Shown piece by piece: positions 1 through 7,740 of a stretch of DNA of 29,967 nt (the stretch's first letter is position 1; each line of letters starts with the position of its first letter). The DNA is from Streptococcaceae bacterium (GTDB lineage Bacteria; Bacillota; Bacilli; Lactobacillales; Streptococcaceae). A model generated the notes under the pieces. The model had not been told where the DNA came from, ran no database searches, and saw nothing but the letters and a program-made list of their open reading frames with translations. The stretch is taken from the NCBI GenBank assembly GCA_031270215.1, contig JAISYB010000055.1, forward strand, positions 1-29,967. The letters run 5' to 3'. Made by a program: the position numbers and the translations under genes.

Positions 1-98
1 TACTTGGCATATGTGCCGGCAAAGATACCGAGTGAAGCAATCGCTAGCACGATGGCAAGTCCGGCTACTCTACGCTTGGTTAGCTTGAAATTTTTCAT
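1..98 (-). CDS. Secreted protein, 5' fragment (possible SipW-type signal)
   Basis: Only the first 32 codons are inside the window. They read as a Sec signal peptide: a basic start (MKNFKLTKRR), then a hydrophobic stretch ending in GIFAGTYAK. The GTYA ending resembles the signal region of SipW-dependent secreted proteins such as TasA-like fibre or camelysin proteins, but 32 residues cannot prove this. The ATG at 98-96 follows an AAAGGGG ribosome site at the right distance, and a sigma-A promoter lies about 115 bases upstream. The leader would be about 105 nt. Function beyond export is unknown. Confidence 0.6.
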   Translation of the reverse strand, partial: MKNFKLTKRRVAGLAIVLAIASLGIFAGTYAK

Positions 99-211
99 CT
101 TAATTCCCCTTTCTAAATCTAATCCACACCAAAGAACCAACCCTTATATATCAAGGCTTGATGAGTTGTCTTATAAAAATGGACGCAAAAAAGCTACCTG
201 TCCTGTCCGAT

Positions 212-241
212 AGTGTAGTCATCTTAACACCCCTTTGTCAA
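212..241 (-). promoter_or_regulatory. Sigma-A promoter of the truncated secreted-protein gene
   Basis: On the minus strand a perfect -35 TTGACA (241-236) and a -10 TACACT (217-212) are separated by 18 bases. It faces the signal-peptide gene that starts at 98. Confidence 0.6.
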
Positions 242-371
242 GTAAAAACTCTTTTATTGAAACCGTTTTTAAACTAACTACATTTTAACACGAAAGTTAG
301 AGAAAAGAAAGCGGAAACTTAATAAATATTTTATAATTAAAAGATTGCGTAAAATATTTTGTGGAGATGAA

Positions 372-415
372 AAAATGCACTGATTACTACTTTACCGTAA
401 TTTTCAGCGCATTTT
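372..415. terminator. Terminator after dtd, probably bidirectional
   Basis: AAAATGCACTGA (372-383) pairs with TCAGCGCATTTT (404-415). On the minus strand the hairpin is followed by a T run, which suits the end of the dtd operon. Confidence 0.6.
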
Positions 416-430
416 ATGATTATCATTTTA

Positions 431-874
431 CTAGTGATTTTTCGTGTCCAAAATAATCGTCACAGGTCCGTCATTAACCGATGCTATCTGCATATCTGCG
501 CCAAACTTCCCCGTTAAGACCGGAACGTAATGCTCCAGCTCTTGATTAAATTTATGATATAACAATTCAGCCATCAAGGGGTTGGCAGCATTAACAAAAC
601 TCGGTCGATTGCCTTTTTTGGTATCTGCCAGCAAAGTGAACTGAGAAATAGATAAAATCGATCCGACAACTTCTTTGACATTTCTATTCATCAAATTTTT
701 TTCATCAGAAAAAATCCGTAAATTAGCAATTTTCCTTGCCGCATAGCGTAAATCATCATTATTATCATCTGGCGCAACACCGACTAATAAGAGCAAGCCC
801 TGTTTGATTTCAGATAATTTTTCGCCCTCAACTGACACACTGGCTGATTTAACACGTTCTATTACAATTTTCAT
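431..874 (-). CDS. dtd: D-aminoacyl-tRNA deacylase
   Basis: The 147-residue product is the usual length for DTD, which frees D-amino acids (and glycine mischarged on tRNA-Ala) from tRNA in the cytoplasm. Both family signatures are visible: SQFTLLAD near residue 78, which contributes the catalytic Thr, and NDGPVT near residue 134, the cross-subunit Gly-Pro motif. The ATG shares one base with the relA stop (TAATG), so the two are translationally coupled. It is the last gene of the operon before the terminator at 372-415. The relA-dtd order is standard in Firmicutes. Confidence 0.95.
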   Translation of the reverse strand: MKIVIERVKSASVSVEGEKLSEIKQGLLLLVGVAPDDNNDDLRYAARKIANLRIFSDEKNLMNRNVKEVVGSILSISQFTLLADTKKGNRPSFVNAANPLMAELLYHKFNQELEHYVPVLTGKFGADMQIASVNDGPVTIILDTKNH

Positions 875-3093
875 TAACCATTCGTCCTTTTCACGCTAAT
901 TACATCTGGAATCATCTTGATTTTGTCAACGATTGTCGTCAGCTCTTCCTTGTCCTGAATAGGAATTGCGATATGAATCATCGCCTTGCGATCCTTTGCA
1001 GGATATGCGTTGACACTGATGACATTTTTAACAAAATTACTCACAACCAGATAAACTTCGTTAAATAAACCCGGTTTATCAACGGCATAAATATCTAATT
1101 CCGCTTGATAAATCTTGTTATTTCCTGATGTTTCTTCCCATTCAACCTCGACTAATCGCGCCTGTACCTCAGCTTGATTGTTGATATTAGGACAATCTAG
1201 GCGGTGAATAGATACGCCCCGACCCTTTGTGATATAGCCGACAATCTCATCTCCGGGAACAGGATTACAGCATTTCGCTAAACGAATCAATAAATTATTA
1301 ACGCCTTGGATAACCGCGCCACCGTCAGTTTTCACCTTCATTTTTCCGGTGTCTTCTTTTTTTATCGGCACCTTAGCAATTTCGACACGCTCAGCTTCTT
1401 CCTTTTCGCGTGCCTGCCTTTTCCGTTCCGCCATTGTCAATTTATTGCTGACAGAAACCGGGCTAAGCTCGCCAAAACCGATAGCTGCCATCAGGTCGTC
1501 TTCATTTTTATAATTAAACTTTGGCAAAATTTCAATGACGTGCTTTTTATCCAAATACTGATTGGGGACAAAGCCGTGGTCGAGCAAATAACTTTTGAGC
1601 AACTCTCGACCTTTATTAACACTCATCTCTCTATCTTGCGTCTTAAAGAAACGCTTGATTTTATTCCGCGCTTTCGTTGTCTTGACAAATTTCAGCCAAT
1701 CACGACTTGGTCCAAATGAATTTGACGAAGTAATGATTTCCACTCGGTCGCCTGTTTTTAATTTATAATCAAAAGTAACCATTCGCCCGTTTACCTTCGC
1801 TCCGGTTGCTTTATCCCCAACCTGTGTATGAACAGAATAGGCAAAATCTAGTGGCCCGCTTCCCTTTGGTAGCTCAATAACCGCACCTTTTGGTGAATTA
1901 ACATAAACTTTGTCTGAGAGGACATCTCCCTTAACCGAATCAATAAATTCTAACGCGTCATTGCTTTCTTGCTTGATTTCAAGCAGCTCTGTTTTTAAGA
2001 AATTCAATTGTTTTTCGATAATGTCTGGTTCGCTTTTATCTGATTTGCCTTGCTTATACGCCCAGTGCGCTGCCACCCCATACTCAGCAACTTCATGCAT
2101 TTTTGTTGTTCGGATTTGAATTTCTAAAGGCTGTCCCTCAGGACCGATAACTGTTGTATGTAATGATTGATAACCGTTTGCTTTTGCTGCTGCAATATAA
2201 TCCTTAAAGCGATTTGGCATTGGATTCCAAATATCATGCACATAACCCAAAACCGCATAGCAATCACCTTTAGTTTCAACGATACAACGAATTGCAAGTA
2301 AGTCATAAAGCTCTTCAAAACGTTTCTTTTGATCCTTCATCTTTCGATAAATGGAATATAGATGCTTAGGTCTGCCATAGATTTCACCATAAATTTGGTT
2401 TTCTTCCGTTTTTTCTCGCAATCTTTCAATTGCCGTATCAACAATCCGTTCACGCTCTGAACGTTTGGTCTTCATCAGATGAACAATGCGATAATATTGT
2501 TTGGGTTCAAGGTAACGCAGCGAGGTATCCTCAAGCTCCCACTTAATTCGATTAATCCCCAAACGGTCAGCTATTGGCGCATAAATTTCCAATGTTTCTC
2601 TTGAAATTCTATGCTGCTTATCTGGACGCAAATGCTTTAGCGTCCGCATATTGTGCAGCCTATCAGCAAGCTTAACCATGACAACCCGCAAATCCTTAAC
2701 CATTGCCAAAAGCATTTTCTGATGTGTTTCCGCCTGCTGCTCTTCATGTGATTTATATTCAACCTTACCAATCTTTGTTACACCTTCAACGATTTGAGCA
2801 ATTTCTGGCGAAAAGTCTTTTTCCAAATCCTCGTTGGTGACCTCAGTATCTTCAACAACATCATGCAGAAAACCACAGGCAACCGTTACCTCGTCCATTC
2901 GCAATTCTGCTAAAATACCCGCCACTTGAATTGGGTGAATGATATATGGCTCTCCTGATTTTCTCTTTTGATGACTGTGTGCCGTCTTAGCGTAATCCAG
3001 TGCATGCTGCACTATTTTGATTTCATTAGCGTTCATATATCTTCGGCAGAGAACAATGACGCCATCTCCTGTTATATTTGCTTCATTTGGCAT
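874..3093 (-). CDS. relA: Bifunctional (p)ppGpp synthetase/hydrolase (RSH)
   Basis: A full-length 739-residue Rel enzyme that makes and degrades the stringent-response alarmone. Visible in order: an N-terminal HD hydrolase domain with RKSGEPYIIHP and GFLHDVVEDT, then RLHNMRTL; a synthetase domain with RFKDYIAAAKANGYQSLHT; a TGS domain (VYVNSPKGAVIELPKGS); a zinc-finger/CC region (RLAKCCNPVPGDEIVGY); and a C-terminal ACT domain. The intact HD motif argues for a bifunctional enzyme. I chose the ATG at 3093 because GGGAGG lies 7 bases upstream and the protein then starts MPNEANITG, like homologues; a TTG 21 bases further up is in frame but less likely. Its start overlaps the upstream gene by 11 bases. 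Confidence 0.95.
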   Translation of the reverse strand: MPNEANITGDGVIVLCRRYMNANEIKIVQHALDYAKTAHSHQKRKSGEPYIIHPIQVAGILAELRMDEVTVACGFLHDVVEDTEVTNEDLEKDFSPEIAQIVEGVTKIGKVEYKSHEEQQAETHQKMLLAMVKDLRVVMVKLADRLHNMRTLKHLRPDKQHRISRETLEIYAPIADRLGINRIKWELEDTSLRYLEPKQYYRIVHLMKTKRSERERIVDTAIERLREKTEENQIYGEIYGRPKHLYSIYRKMKDQKKRFEELYDLLAIRCIVETKGDCYAVLGYVHDIWNPMPNRFKDYIAAAKANGYQSLHTTVIGPEGQPLEIQIRTTKMHEVAEYGVAAHWAYKQGKSDKSEPDIIEKQLNFLKTELLEIKQESNDALEFIDSVKGDVLSDKVYVNSPKGAVIELPKGSGPLDFAYSVHTQVGDKATGAKVNGRMVTFDYKLKTGDRVEIITSSNSFGPSRDWLKFVKTTKARNKIKRFFKTQDREMSVNKGRELLKSYLLDHGFVPNQYLDKKHVIEILPKFNYKNEDDLMAAIGFGELSPVSVSNKLTMAERKRQAREKEEAERVEIAKVPIKKEDTGKMKVKTDGGAVIQGVNNLLIRLAKCCNPVPGDEIVGYITKGRGVSIHRLDCPNINNQAEVQARLVEVEWEETSGNNKIYQAELDIYAVDKPGLFNEVYLVVSNFVKNVISVNAYPAKDRKAMIHIAIPIQDKEELTTIVDKIKMIPDVISVKRTNG

Positions 3094-3694
3094 TAAATCC
3101 CTCCCTTTCTTCAACCCTTACAAAATAATTTTCATCCGTTTCATTACAAATGCTTTCCGTAGATTGAATTAATAATTTTACATCTGCTAGATAGTCATTA
3201 TCGAAACGAAAAATTGTTAAATCATGTAAAATCGCCTGCTCACTTTGTGCCATTAAAGCAAGCTTCCTCAATTGTAAGTCTTGGATTTTTTTACTTAATT
3301 CAAGCTTTTCGACTTCTTTTAACTGGTGAGTATTTAGCAAAAAGTAAATATCTCTTGGATCGTAGACTAATTTTTCAAGCTCTTGAATCCAGGTGCGTAA
3401 AGCATTCGACTTTGTCTTAACTAAATTTAATGGGAAAGGCACATAAAACTGTCTCGCACCGTCTTTTCTCGCTTGGTTAATCTCAAAAGCCAGCTTGGCA
3501 GTTGTCCCACAACCCAAAGGATAATCCACTAGCACCCCGATAGCAATCGTTAAGCCTTCAAACAAGTTTTTTAGTCGTCTAACTTGGTCAGGGAGCGTAA
3601 TGACTTCATCAACCGGTGACATAATAATCTCTCTGGCAATTTCTTTTAATCTACTCTCTTGGCTGAATACTTCATCTAATAAAAATCCGCCCAC
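3083..3694 (-). CDS. Aldolase-like protein of unknown function (faint DeoC resemblance)
   Basis: A 203-residue protein I cannot assign firmly. The stretch from about residue 48 (LTIAIGVLVDYPLGCGTTAK, then LAFEINQARKDGA) resembles the beta-strand and TTxxK segment of deoxyribose-phosphate aldolase. The Schiff-base motif KTSTGF of true DeoC is not visible, so it may be a non-catalytic barrel-like relative. The second half is helical and rich in Leu, Lys and Glu. The start is a GTG overlapping the rsmE stop by one base (TAGTG), with GGAG supplied by the end of rsmE. The 3' end overlaps relA by 11 bases, so it sits in the middle of a coupled operon and is surely translated. Confidence 0.6.
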   Translation of the reverse strand: MGGFLLDEVFSQESRLKEIAREIIMSPVDEVITLPDQVRRLKNLFEGLTIAIGVLVDYPLGCGTTAKLAFEINQARKDGARQFYVPFPLNLVKTKSNALRTWIQELEKLVYDPRDIYFLLNTHQLKEVEKLELSKKIQDLQLRKLALMAQSEQAILHDLTIFRFDNDYLADVKLLIQSTESICNETDENYFVRVEEREGFNAK

Positions 3695-4440
3695 TAACCT
3701 TCTCCTTTCAACTCATAATAAAAGCTAATCGCTGACAATGCGTATAACGGCGCCGTTTCTGCACGCATAATTCTTGGTCCCAAGCCAATCAGACTGCCAA
3801 ATGGTAGTAGCACATCAATCTCCTCATCTGCAATGCCGCCTTCTGGGCCAAAGAAAACTAGAATTTTTTGCCCTTGAAATTGCTCCAATTGCTGGTAAAA
3901 CTGACTCACTTCGCCTGTTTGTGCACTTTTTTCATAGGCAATTAAAACCAAATCATATGCCGTTAAACGTTTTAATAAATCGTTAAACTCACTCAAAATC
4001 AAAACTTTTGGAATTTTTAAACGATGACTTTGCTCACTTGCTTCATGCGCAATTTTTTGTAACCTAAGTTGCTTTTTTTGACGCTTTTTCGCATCCCACT
4101 TGACAACTGAACGCTGTGTCGGCACAACAAGCAGCTCACTTGCCCCTAGCTCTGTTACCTTTTGTGCTAAAAGCTCCAGCTTTTCCCCCTTTAAAAATGA
4201 AGTCGCAATTGAAACCCTAACAGGTAGCTCGACGTCGCTTTTAAGCGTATCAATTATTTCAAATTTTACAGGCGTGTCAGATATTAACTCGGCAACAATC
4301 AAACGATGCTCAGAAATCACAAATTCGGCTTTATCTTTTGCTGTCATTCTCATAACTTTTGTGATGTGATGCGTTTGTGTATCATTGGGAAAGATGAAAT
4401 TACCATCCACTTGAGATTGTTCAATAAAATATCTTTGCAT
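3694..4440 (-). CDS. rsmE: 16S rRNA (uracil-1498-N3)-methyltransferase
   Basis: A 248-residue SPOUT-class methyltransferase that modifies U1498 of 16S rRNA. It starts MQRYFIEQ, as the family does. The C-terminal cofactor knot is clear: FFGPEGGIADEEI followed by GLGPRIMRAETAP. Its ATG overlaps the prmA stop (TGATG), and rsmE directly after prmA is a conserved Firmicute pair. Length and motifs are complete. Confidence 0.95.
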   Translation of the reverse strand: MQRYFIEQSQVDGNFIFPNDTQTHHITKVMRMTAKDKAEFVISEHRLIVAELISDTPVKFEIIDTLKSDVELPVRVSIATSFLKGEKLELLAQKVTELGASELLVVPTQRSVVKWDAKKRQKKQLRLQKIAHEASEQSHRLKIPKVLILSEFNDLLKRLTAYDLVLIAYEKSAQTGEVSQFYQQLEQFQGQKILVFFGPEGGIADEEIDVLLPFGSLIGLGPRIMRAETAPLYALSAISFYYELKGEG

Positions 4441-5399
4441 CAGCCACCAACTATTTCTGCTAAATCAGCATCCGTTTTTCTTAAAATCAAGCAAACCCAT
4501 TCACCAATTTGTAATCGTTCTTCCAAAACCAAACCATTTTTCCGATACACAGCTTCAATTAGAGGCAGCTTAGCCTCAATAATTCCTGAAAGGATTAATA
4601 TGCCTTCTTTTTTCAATAATCGATTGGCATCCTCAATCAAATCAACTAGAATATCCGCTAGAATATTTGCAACAATCACATCTGCGGAAAAATCAAGCCC
4701 GCTTAATAAATCATTCGCAACAACCTCAATATTTTGCGCAGGTTTTAGATTTAACTCAATATTTTCTTTAGCAATACGCACAGCAGCTTCGTCAATATCT
4801 GTTGCTAAAATCTTCCCTACTCCGAGAAGCGATGCTGTAATACTTAACACTCCTGAGCCTGTCCCAACATCAATCAAGTGCTCACCGCCGCGTATTTTGG
4901 CCTCCAGCGCTTGTAAGCAAAGTCTGGTCGTTGGATGTGTTCCAGTTCCAAATGCCATGCCCGGATCTAGTATGATTTCTAGCTCATCATCAAGTGCTGC
5001 TTGATATTTCGTCCAGCTTGGCACAATGGTCAAATGCCGCGTCACACGTACTGGTTCAAAATATTTTTTCCATGCATTCGCCCAATCCTCCTCAGCTAAA
5101 GCATCAAATGATAGCGAAAAGTCACCAATTTTCAAGCCGAAGGTCGCCAGATTTGCAATTGCACTTTCAATTTCAGGCAATTTTTCGGTAATTTTCATAT
5201 CCACTGGATAATAAGCAGTAACTGTTACCATTTCGTCGAAAGCGATTTTTGGTAAGATTTCGCCAAATTTTTCCTCATAATGAAGATAATCTAAACTATC
5301 TAAAATCGATACTCCTACCGATCCATTACGCATCAGCAAATCACTCACCGCATCAAGCGCTTCACGATGAATCTTTACTTTAACCTCAAACCATTCCAT
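4440..5399 (-). CDS. prmA: Ribosomal protein L11 methyltransferase
   Basis: A 319-residue class I SAM-dependent methyltransferase that trimethylates ribosomal protein L11. The N-terminal third (MEWFEVKVKIHREALDAV) is the L11-recognition domain. The SAM domain shows IDVGTGSGVLSI (motif I), ATDIDEAAV, and VVANILADIL with LILSGII further on. MAFGTGTHPTT precedes motif I, as in other PrmA proteins. It lies 24 bases after the DUF3013 gene and overlaps rsmE. Confidence 0.95.
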   Translation of the reverse strand: MEWFEVKVKIHREALDAVSDLLMRNGSVGVSILDSLDYLHYEEKFGEILPKIAFDEMVTVTAYYPVDMKITEKLPEIESAIANLATFGLKIGDFSLSFDALAEEDWANAWKKYFEPVRVTRHLTIVPSWTKYQAALDDELEIILDPGMAFGTGTHPTTRLCLQALEAKIRGGEHLIDVGTGSGVLSITASLLGVGKILATDIDEAAVRIAKENIELNLKPAQNIEVVANDLLSGLDFSADVIVANILADILVDLIEDANRLLKKEGILILSGIIEAKLPLIEAVYRKNGLVLEERLQIGEWVCLILRKTDADLAEIVGG

Positions 5400-5423
5400 A
5401 AAAACTCCAATCTATCTCTGTTG

Positions 5424-5894
5424 TCAATATTTCGGATAACCGTAAAACTCAGCTTCGCTGATTGACTGCCTTTTTCTTTCAAATTCGTCTTGCAAAAAAT
5501 CAAGCGTAAAGACTTCCTGTGTATCGTCTGTCAAGAAATCCATCAAATCACTTTCACCATTCACTAAAACGTCCTGCAAATGATTCGTAAATAGCTCTAA
5601 AAATTCCCCAGACAAGCCTTTTTTATCTTGAAAAGGAAAAACTGCTAAATAGTCATCTTTATCAAATACTGATTTACTTGGGTGATAAAATAAAATAGCG
5701 TCCTCATAAGCGATATTCTCTGTTGTTTTCTCGCCATCAATATCAATGACCTCAATATGCTCTGGATTATGAACATCAATGATGAAACAAAGCGTTATTG
5801 TGAAATTTCGTTTATCCCAAACAAACTCGAAATCATTATTTATCTTTTTTTCCAATAAATTCTCTAGCACCTCAACGAAATTCTCTTTCGCCAT
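5424..5894 (-). CDS. DUF3013 family protein
   Basis: A 156-residue acidic cytoplasmic protein with no signal peptide or membrane segment. It matches my recollection of DUF3013, a Lactobacillales family that usually precedes prmA and ends in a Tyr-Gly-Tyr-Pro-like tail (here FYGYPKY). The biochemical role is unknown. A strong AGGAGG lies before the ATG and a good promoter lies upstream, so it is the first gene of the prmA-rsmE-relA-dtd operon. The linkage suggests a translation or stringent-response theme, but that is inference only. Confidence 0.75.
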   Translation of the reverse strand: MAKENFVEVLENLLEKKINNDFEFVWDKRNFTITLCFIIDVHNPEHIEVIDIDGEKTTENIAYEDAILFYHPSKSVFDKDDYLAVFPFQDKKGLSGEFLELFTNHLQDVLVNGESDLMDFLTDDTQEVFTLDFLQDEFERKRQSISEAEFYGYPKY

Positions 5895-5938
5895 ACTTAC
5901 CTCCTCTAAATATTGACATCACAATCTTACTAAACTTT

Positions 5939-5967
5939 ATTCTAACACTTTAATCACTACCTGACAA
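5939..5967 (-). promoter_or_regulatory. Promoter of the DUF3013-prmA-relA operon
   Basis: Minus-strand -35 TTGTCA (5967-5962) and -10 TAGAAT (5944-5939) with 17-base spacing. The -35 overlaps the -35 of the divergent rarA promoter. Confidence 0.6.
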
Positions 5968-5988
5968 AATGACAAAACATGATAGAAT
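5961..5988 (+). promoter_or_regulatory. Candidate promoter of rarA
   Basis: CTGACA (5961-5966) and TAGAAT (5983-5988) with 16-base spacing, about 60 bases before the rarA start. Confidence 0.5.
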
Positions 5989-6050
5989 AGATAATAGTGA
6001 TAAATTCCAGAAAATCTCAAAATCTAATGTTCTTACAAAAAGAGGTAATG

Positions 6051-7319
6051 ATGAAAAATTTAGCCCTACGCATGCGACCTCAAACAATCAACGAGGTCAT
6101 CGGACAACAACATCTTCTAGGTAAAGGTAAAATCATCCGCCGAATGATTGATGCAAATTTACTTTCCTCAATGATCCTCTACGGACCACCCGGCATCGGT
6201 AAAACAAGTATTGCTAGCGCCATTGCCGGCAGCCTAAATAAACCGTTTAGAATACTGAATGCCGCTGTCAATAACAAAAAAGACTTACAAGTCGTTGCAG
6301 AGGAAGCCAAAATCAGTGAACAAATCGTTTTGCTCATTGATGAAATTCACCGCTTGGATAAACCCAAACAGGATTTTTTATTGCCCTTACTAGAAAATGG
6401 CGAAATTATCCTAATTGGTGCAACAACTGAAAATCCTTATTTTTCAATCAATCCTGCCATCCGCAGTCGTGTTCAGCTCTTTGAATTAAAACCATTAACA
6501 TCAAGCGACATCAAGCAGGCTGTTAAACATGTGATTGCTTCAAAAAAGGCGTTTAATTTCCCTGTTGAAATTACTGATGAAGCACTAAATTTTCTTTCTC
6601 AGTCCACCAACGGTGATTTGAGAAGCGCCTATAATAGCTTAGAATTAGCAGTCCTATCTAGCGCAAAAAATCAAGCGTATGTCCTGATTAATCTAGATGC
6701 CATTGAAAATAGTTTACAAAGAAAATCTATCACAATGGATAAGGACGGTGATGGTCATTATGATGTCCTCTCAGCGTTGCAAAAATCAATCCGAGGTAGC
6801 GATGTCAATGCTGCACTACATTATGCTGCCAGATTAGTTGCTGCGGGTGATTTGCAAAGCTTAGGACGACGGTTGATCGTTATTGCTTACGAGGATATCG
6901 GTTTAGCAAATCCCGAAGCGTGCCAAAGGACAGTAACCGCAATTCAAGCCGCAGAACGATTAGGGTTTCCTGAAGCACGCATTCCGATTGCTAATATTAT
7001 CGTGGATTTAGCGCTATCTCCAAAATCTAACTCTGCCTATACAGCAATGAACACTGCAATTGCTGACTTAACACAACACGGCGCACTCGAAATTCCACTA
7101 CATCTCAAGGATTCTCATTACAAAGCTGCACAAAAAATAGGACATGGTGTTGATTATCTCTATCCTCACGACTATCCAAACGATTGGGTAAAACAAGATT
7201 ATCTACCCGAAAAAATCCGAAAAGCAGATTACTATCAAGCAAAAGCAACCGGAAAATATGAACAGGCGCTTCATTTTAGAGAAAAACAAATTAAAGATTG
7301 GCAAAACGGAAAAAATTAA
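6051..7319 (+). CDS. rarA: Replication-associated recombination protein A (RarA/MgsA AAA+ ATPase)
   Basis: A 422-residue clamp-loader-like AAA+ ATPase acting at stalled replication forks. Seen in order: MRPQTINEVIGQQHLLG at the N-terminus, Walker A GPPGIGKT, Walker B LLIDEIHR, sensor 1 GATTENPYFSIN with the arginine finger region AIRSR, then the MgsA C-terminal domain (GSDVNAALHYAARLVAAGD; PKSNSAY). An in-frame GTG at 5997 would add 18 residues with no homologue-like sequence. AGAGG at 6041-6045 places the start at the second of two adjacent ATGs (6051). It has its own promoter and terminator. Confidence 0.93.
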   Translation: MKNLALRMRPQTINEVIGQQHLLGKGKIIRRMIDANLLSSMILYGPPGIGKTSIASAIAGSLNKPFRILNAAVNNKKDLQVVAEEAKISEQIVLLIDEIHRLDKPKQDFLLPLLENGEIILIGATTENPYFSINPAIRSRVQLFELKPLTSSDIKQAVKHVIASKKAFNFPVEITDEALNFLSQSTNGDLRSAYNSLELAVLSSAKNQAYVLINLDAIENSLQRKSITMDKDGDGHYDVLSALQKSIRGSDVNAALHYAARLVAAGDLQSLGRRLIVIAYEDIGLANPEACQRTVTAIQAAERLGFPEARIPIANIIVDLALSPKSNSAYTAMNTAIADLTQHGALEIPLHLKDSHYKAAQKIGHGVDYLYPHDYPNDWVKQDYLPEKIRKADYYQAKATGKYEQALHFREKQIKDWQNGKN

Positions 7320-7327
7320 TTTTAATG

Positions 7328-7356
7328 GCTAGAGCGGATGGTGCCGCCTAGCTTTT
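7328..7356 (+). terminator. rarA terminator
   Basis: The stem arms GCTAG..GCGG and CCGC-CTAGC (7328-7352) are followed by TTTT, starting 9 bases after the rarA stop. Confidence 0.75.
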
Positions 7357-7392
7357 GTATTTCTAAATTTTTGAATTAGCACAAGTTTTTTC

Positions 7393-7421
7393 TTGTCTAA
7401 TTTTTCAAATGATGATATGCT
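7393..7421 (+). promoter_or_regulatory. Promoter of the candidate 6S RNA
   Basis: TTGTCT (7393-7398) and TATGCT (7416-7421) with exactly 17-base spacing. The predicted start is about A7428. Confidence 0.65.
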
Positions 7422-7427
7422 TATTTT

Positions 7428-7626
7428 AGGGAATAGCTGTGATGTACGATTAGTCCAATCGTGTGTTGACCGAACATTTTTATAAATTGAATTGGGATCT
7501 TTTGTATGTCGGTCGGTTGTAAGCCTTTTCGCTTGGTAACGCAAGACTTGAAATCGAAGAACCCACCTGCTTATACTGCGGGTTCAATACCTCAGGATGT
7601 AAAACGGCATTAACGGATAATTCCTT
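7428..7626 (+). ncRNA. ssrS: Candidate 6S RNA
   Basis: The roughly 200-nt interval starts at the predicted transcription start and contains no gene. The ends form a long closing stem: GGAAT with ATTCC, CTG with CGG, TGATG with CATTA, interrupted only by small bulges. Inside are a short hairpin (ACGATT/AATCGT, near 7441-7457), an ACCGA/TCGGT helix near 7475-7520, and a GAACCC/GGGTTC helix near 7558-7584, leaving open central strands. This size and rod-with-bubble shape fit 6S RNA, which binds sigma-A RNA polymerase. Location just downstream of rarA is a known Firmicute 6S context. I folded it by eye; it could be another structured RNA. Confidence 0.65.
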
Positions 7627-7664
7627 AGTTAAGGTTGACCTCAAAGGTCAGCTAAACAATCCAA

Positions 7665-7705
7665 AAAACGAGTTCGCCATTGACTTTCAATGATGAGCTC
7701 GTTTT
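7665..7705. terminator. Bidirectional terminator between the 6S RNA and the epimerase gene
   Basis: AAAACGAG (7665-7672) pairs with CTCGTTTT (7698-7705), with an inner CATTGA/TCAATG stem. It can end both the plus-strand RNA and the minus-strand sugar operon. Confidence 0.7.
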
Positions 7706-7740
7706 ATCGATTAAAGGAGCATTTTGAACTACTTCCTATG

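Noticed and set aside
4306..5004. Plus-strand 232-codon frame opposite rsmE/prmA
   Set aside because: It is Ser/Ile/Phe-rich antisense to two well-conserved genes, a typical shadow frame.
7329..7544. Minus-strand 71-codon frame after rarA
   Set aside because: It overlaps the rarA terminator, the 6S-like promoter and the structured RNA, is rich in Lys/Arg/Thr without family resemblance, and lacks a ribosome site.
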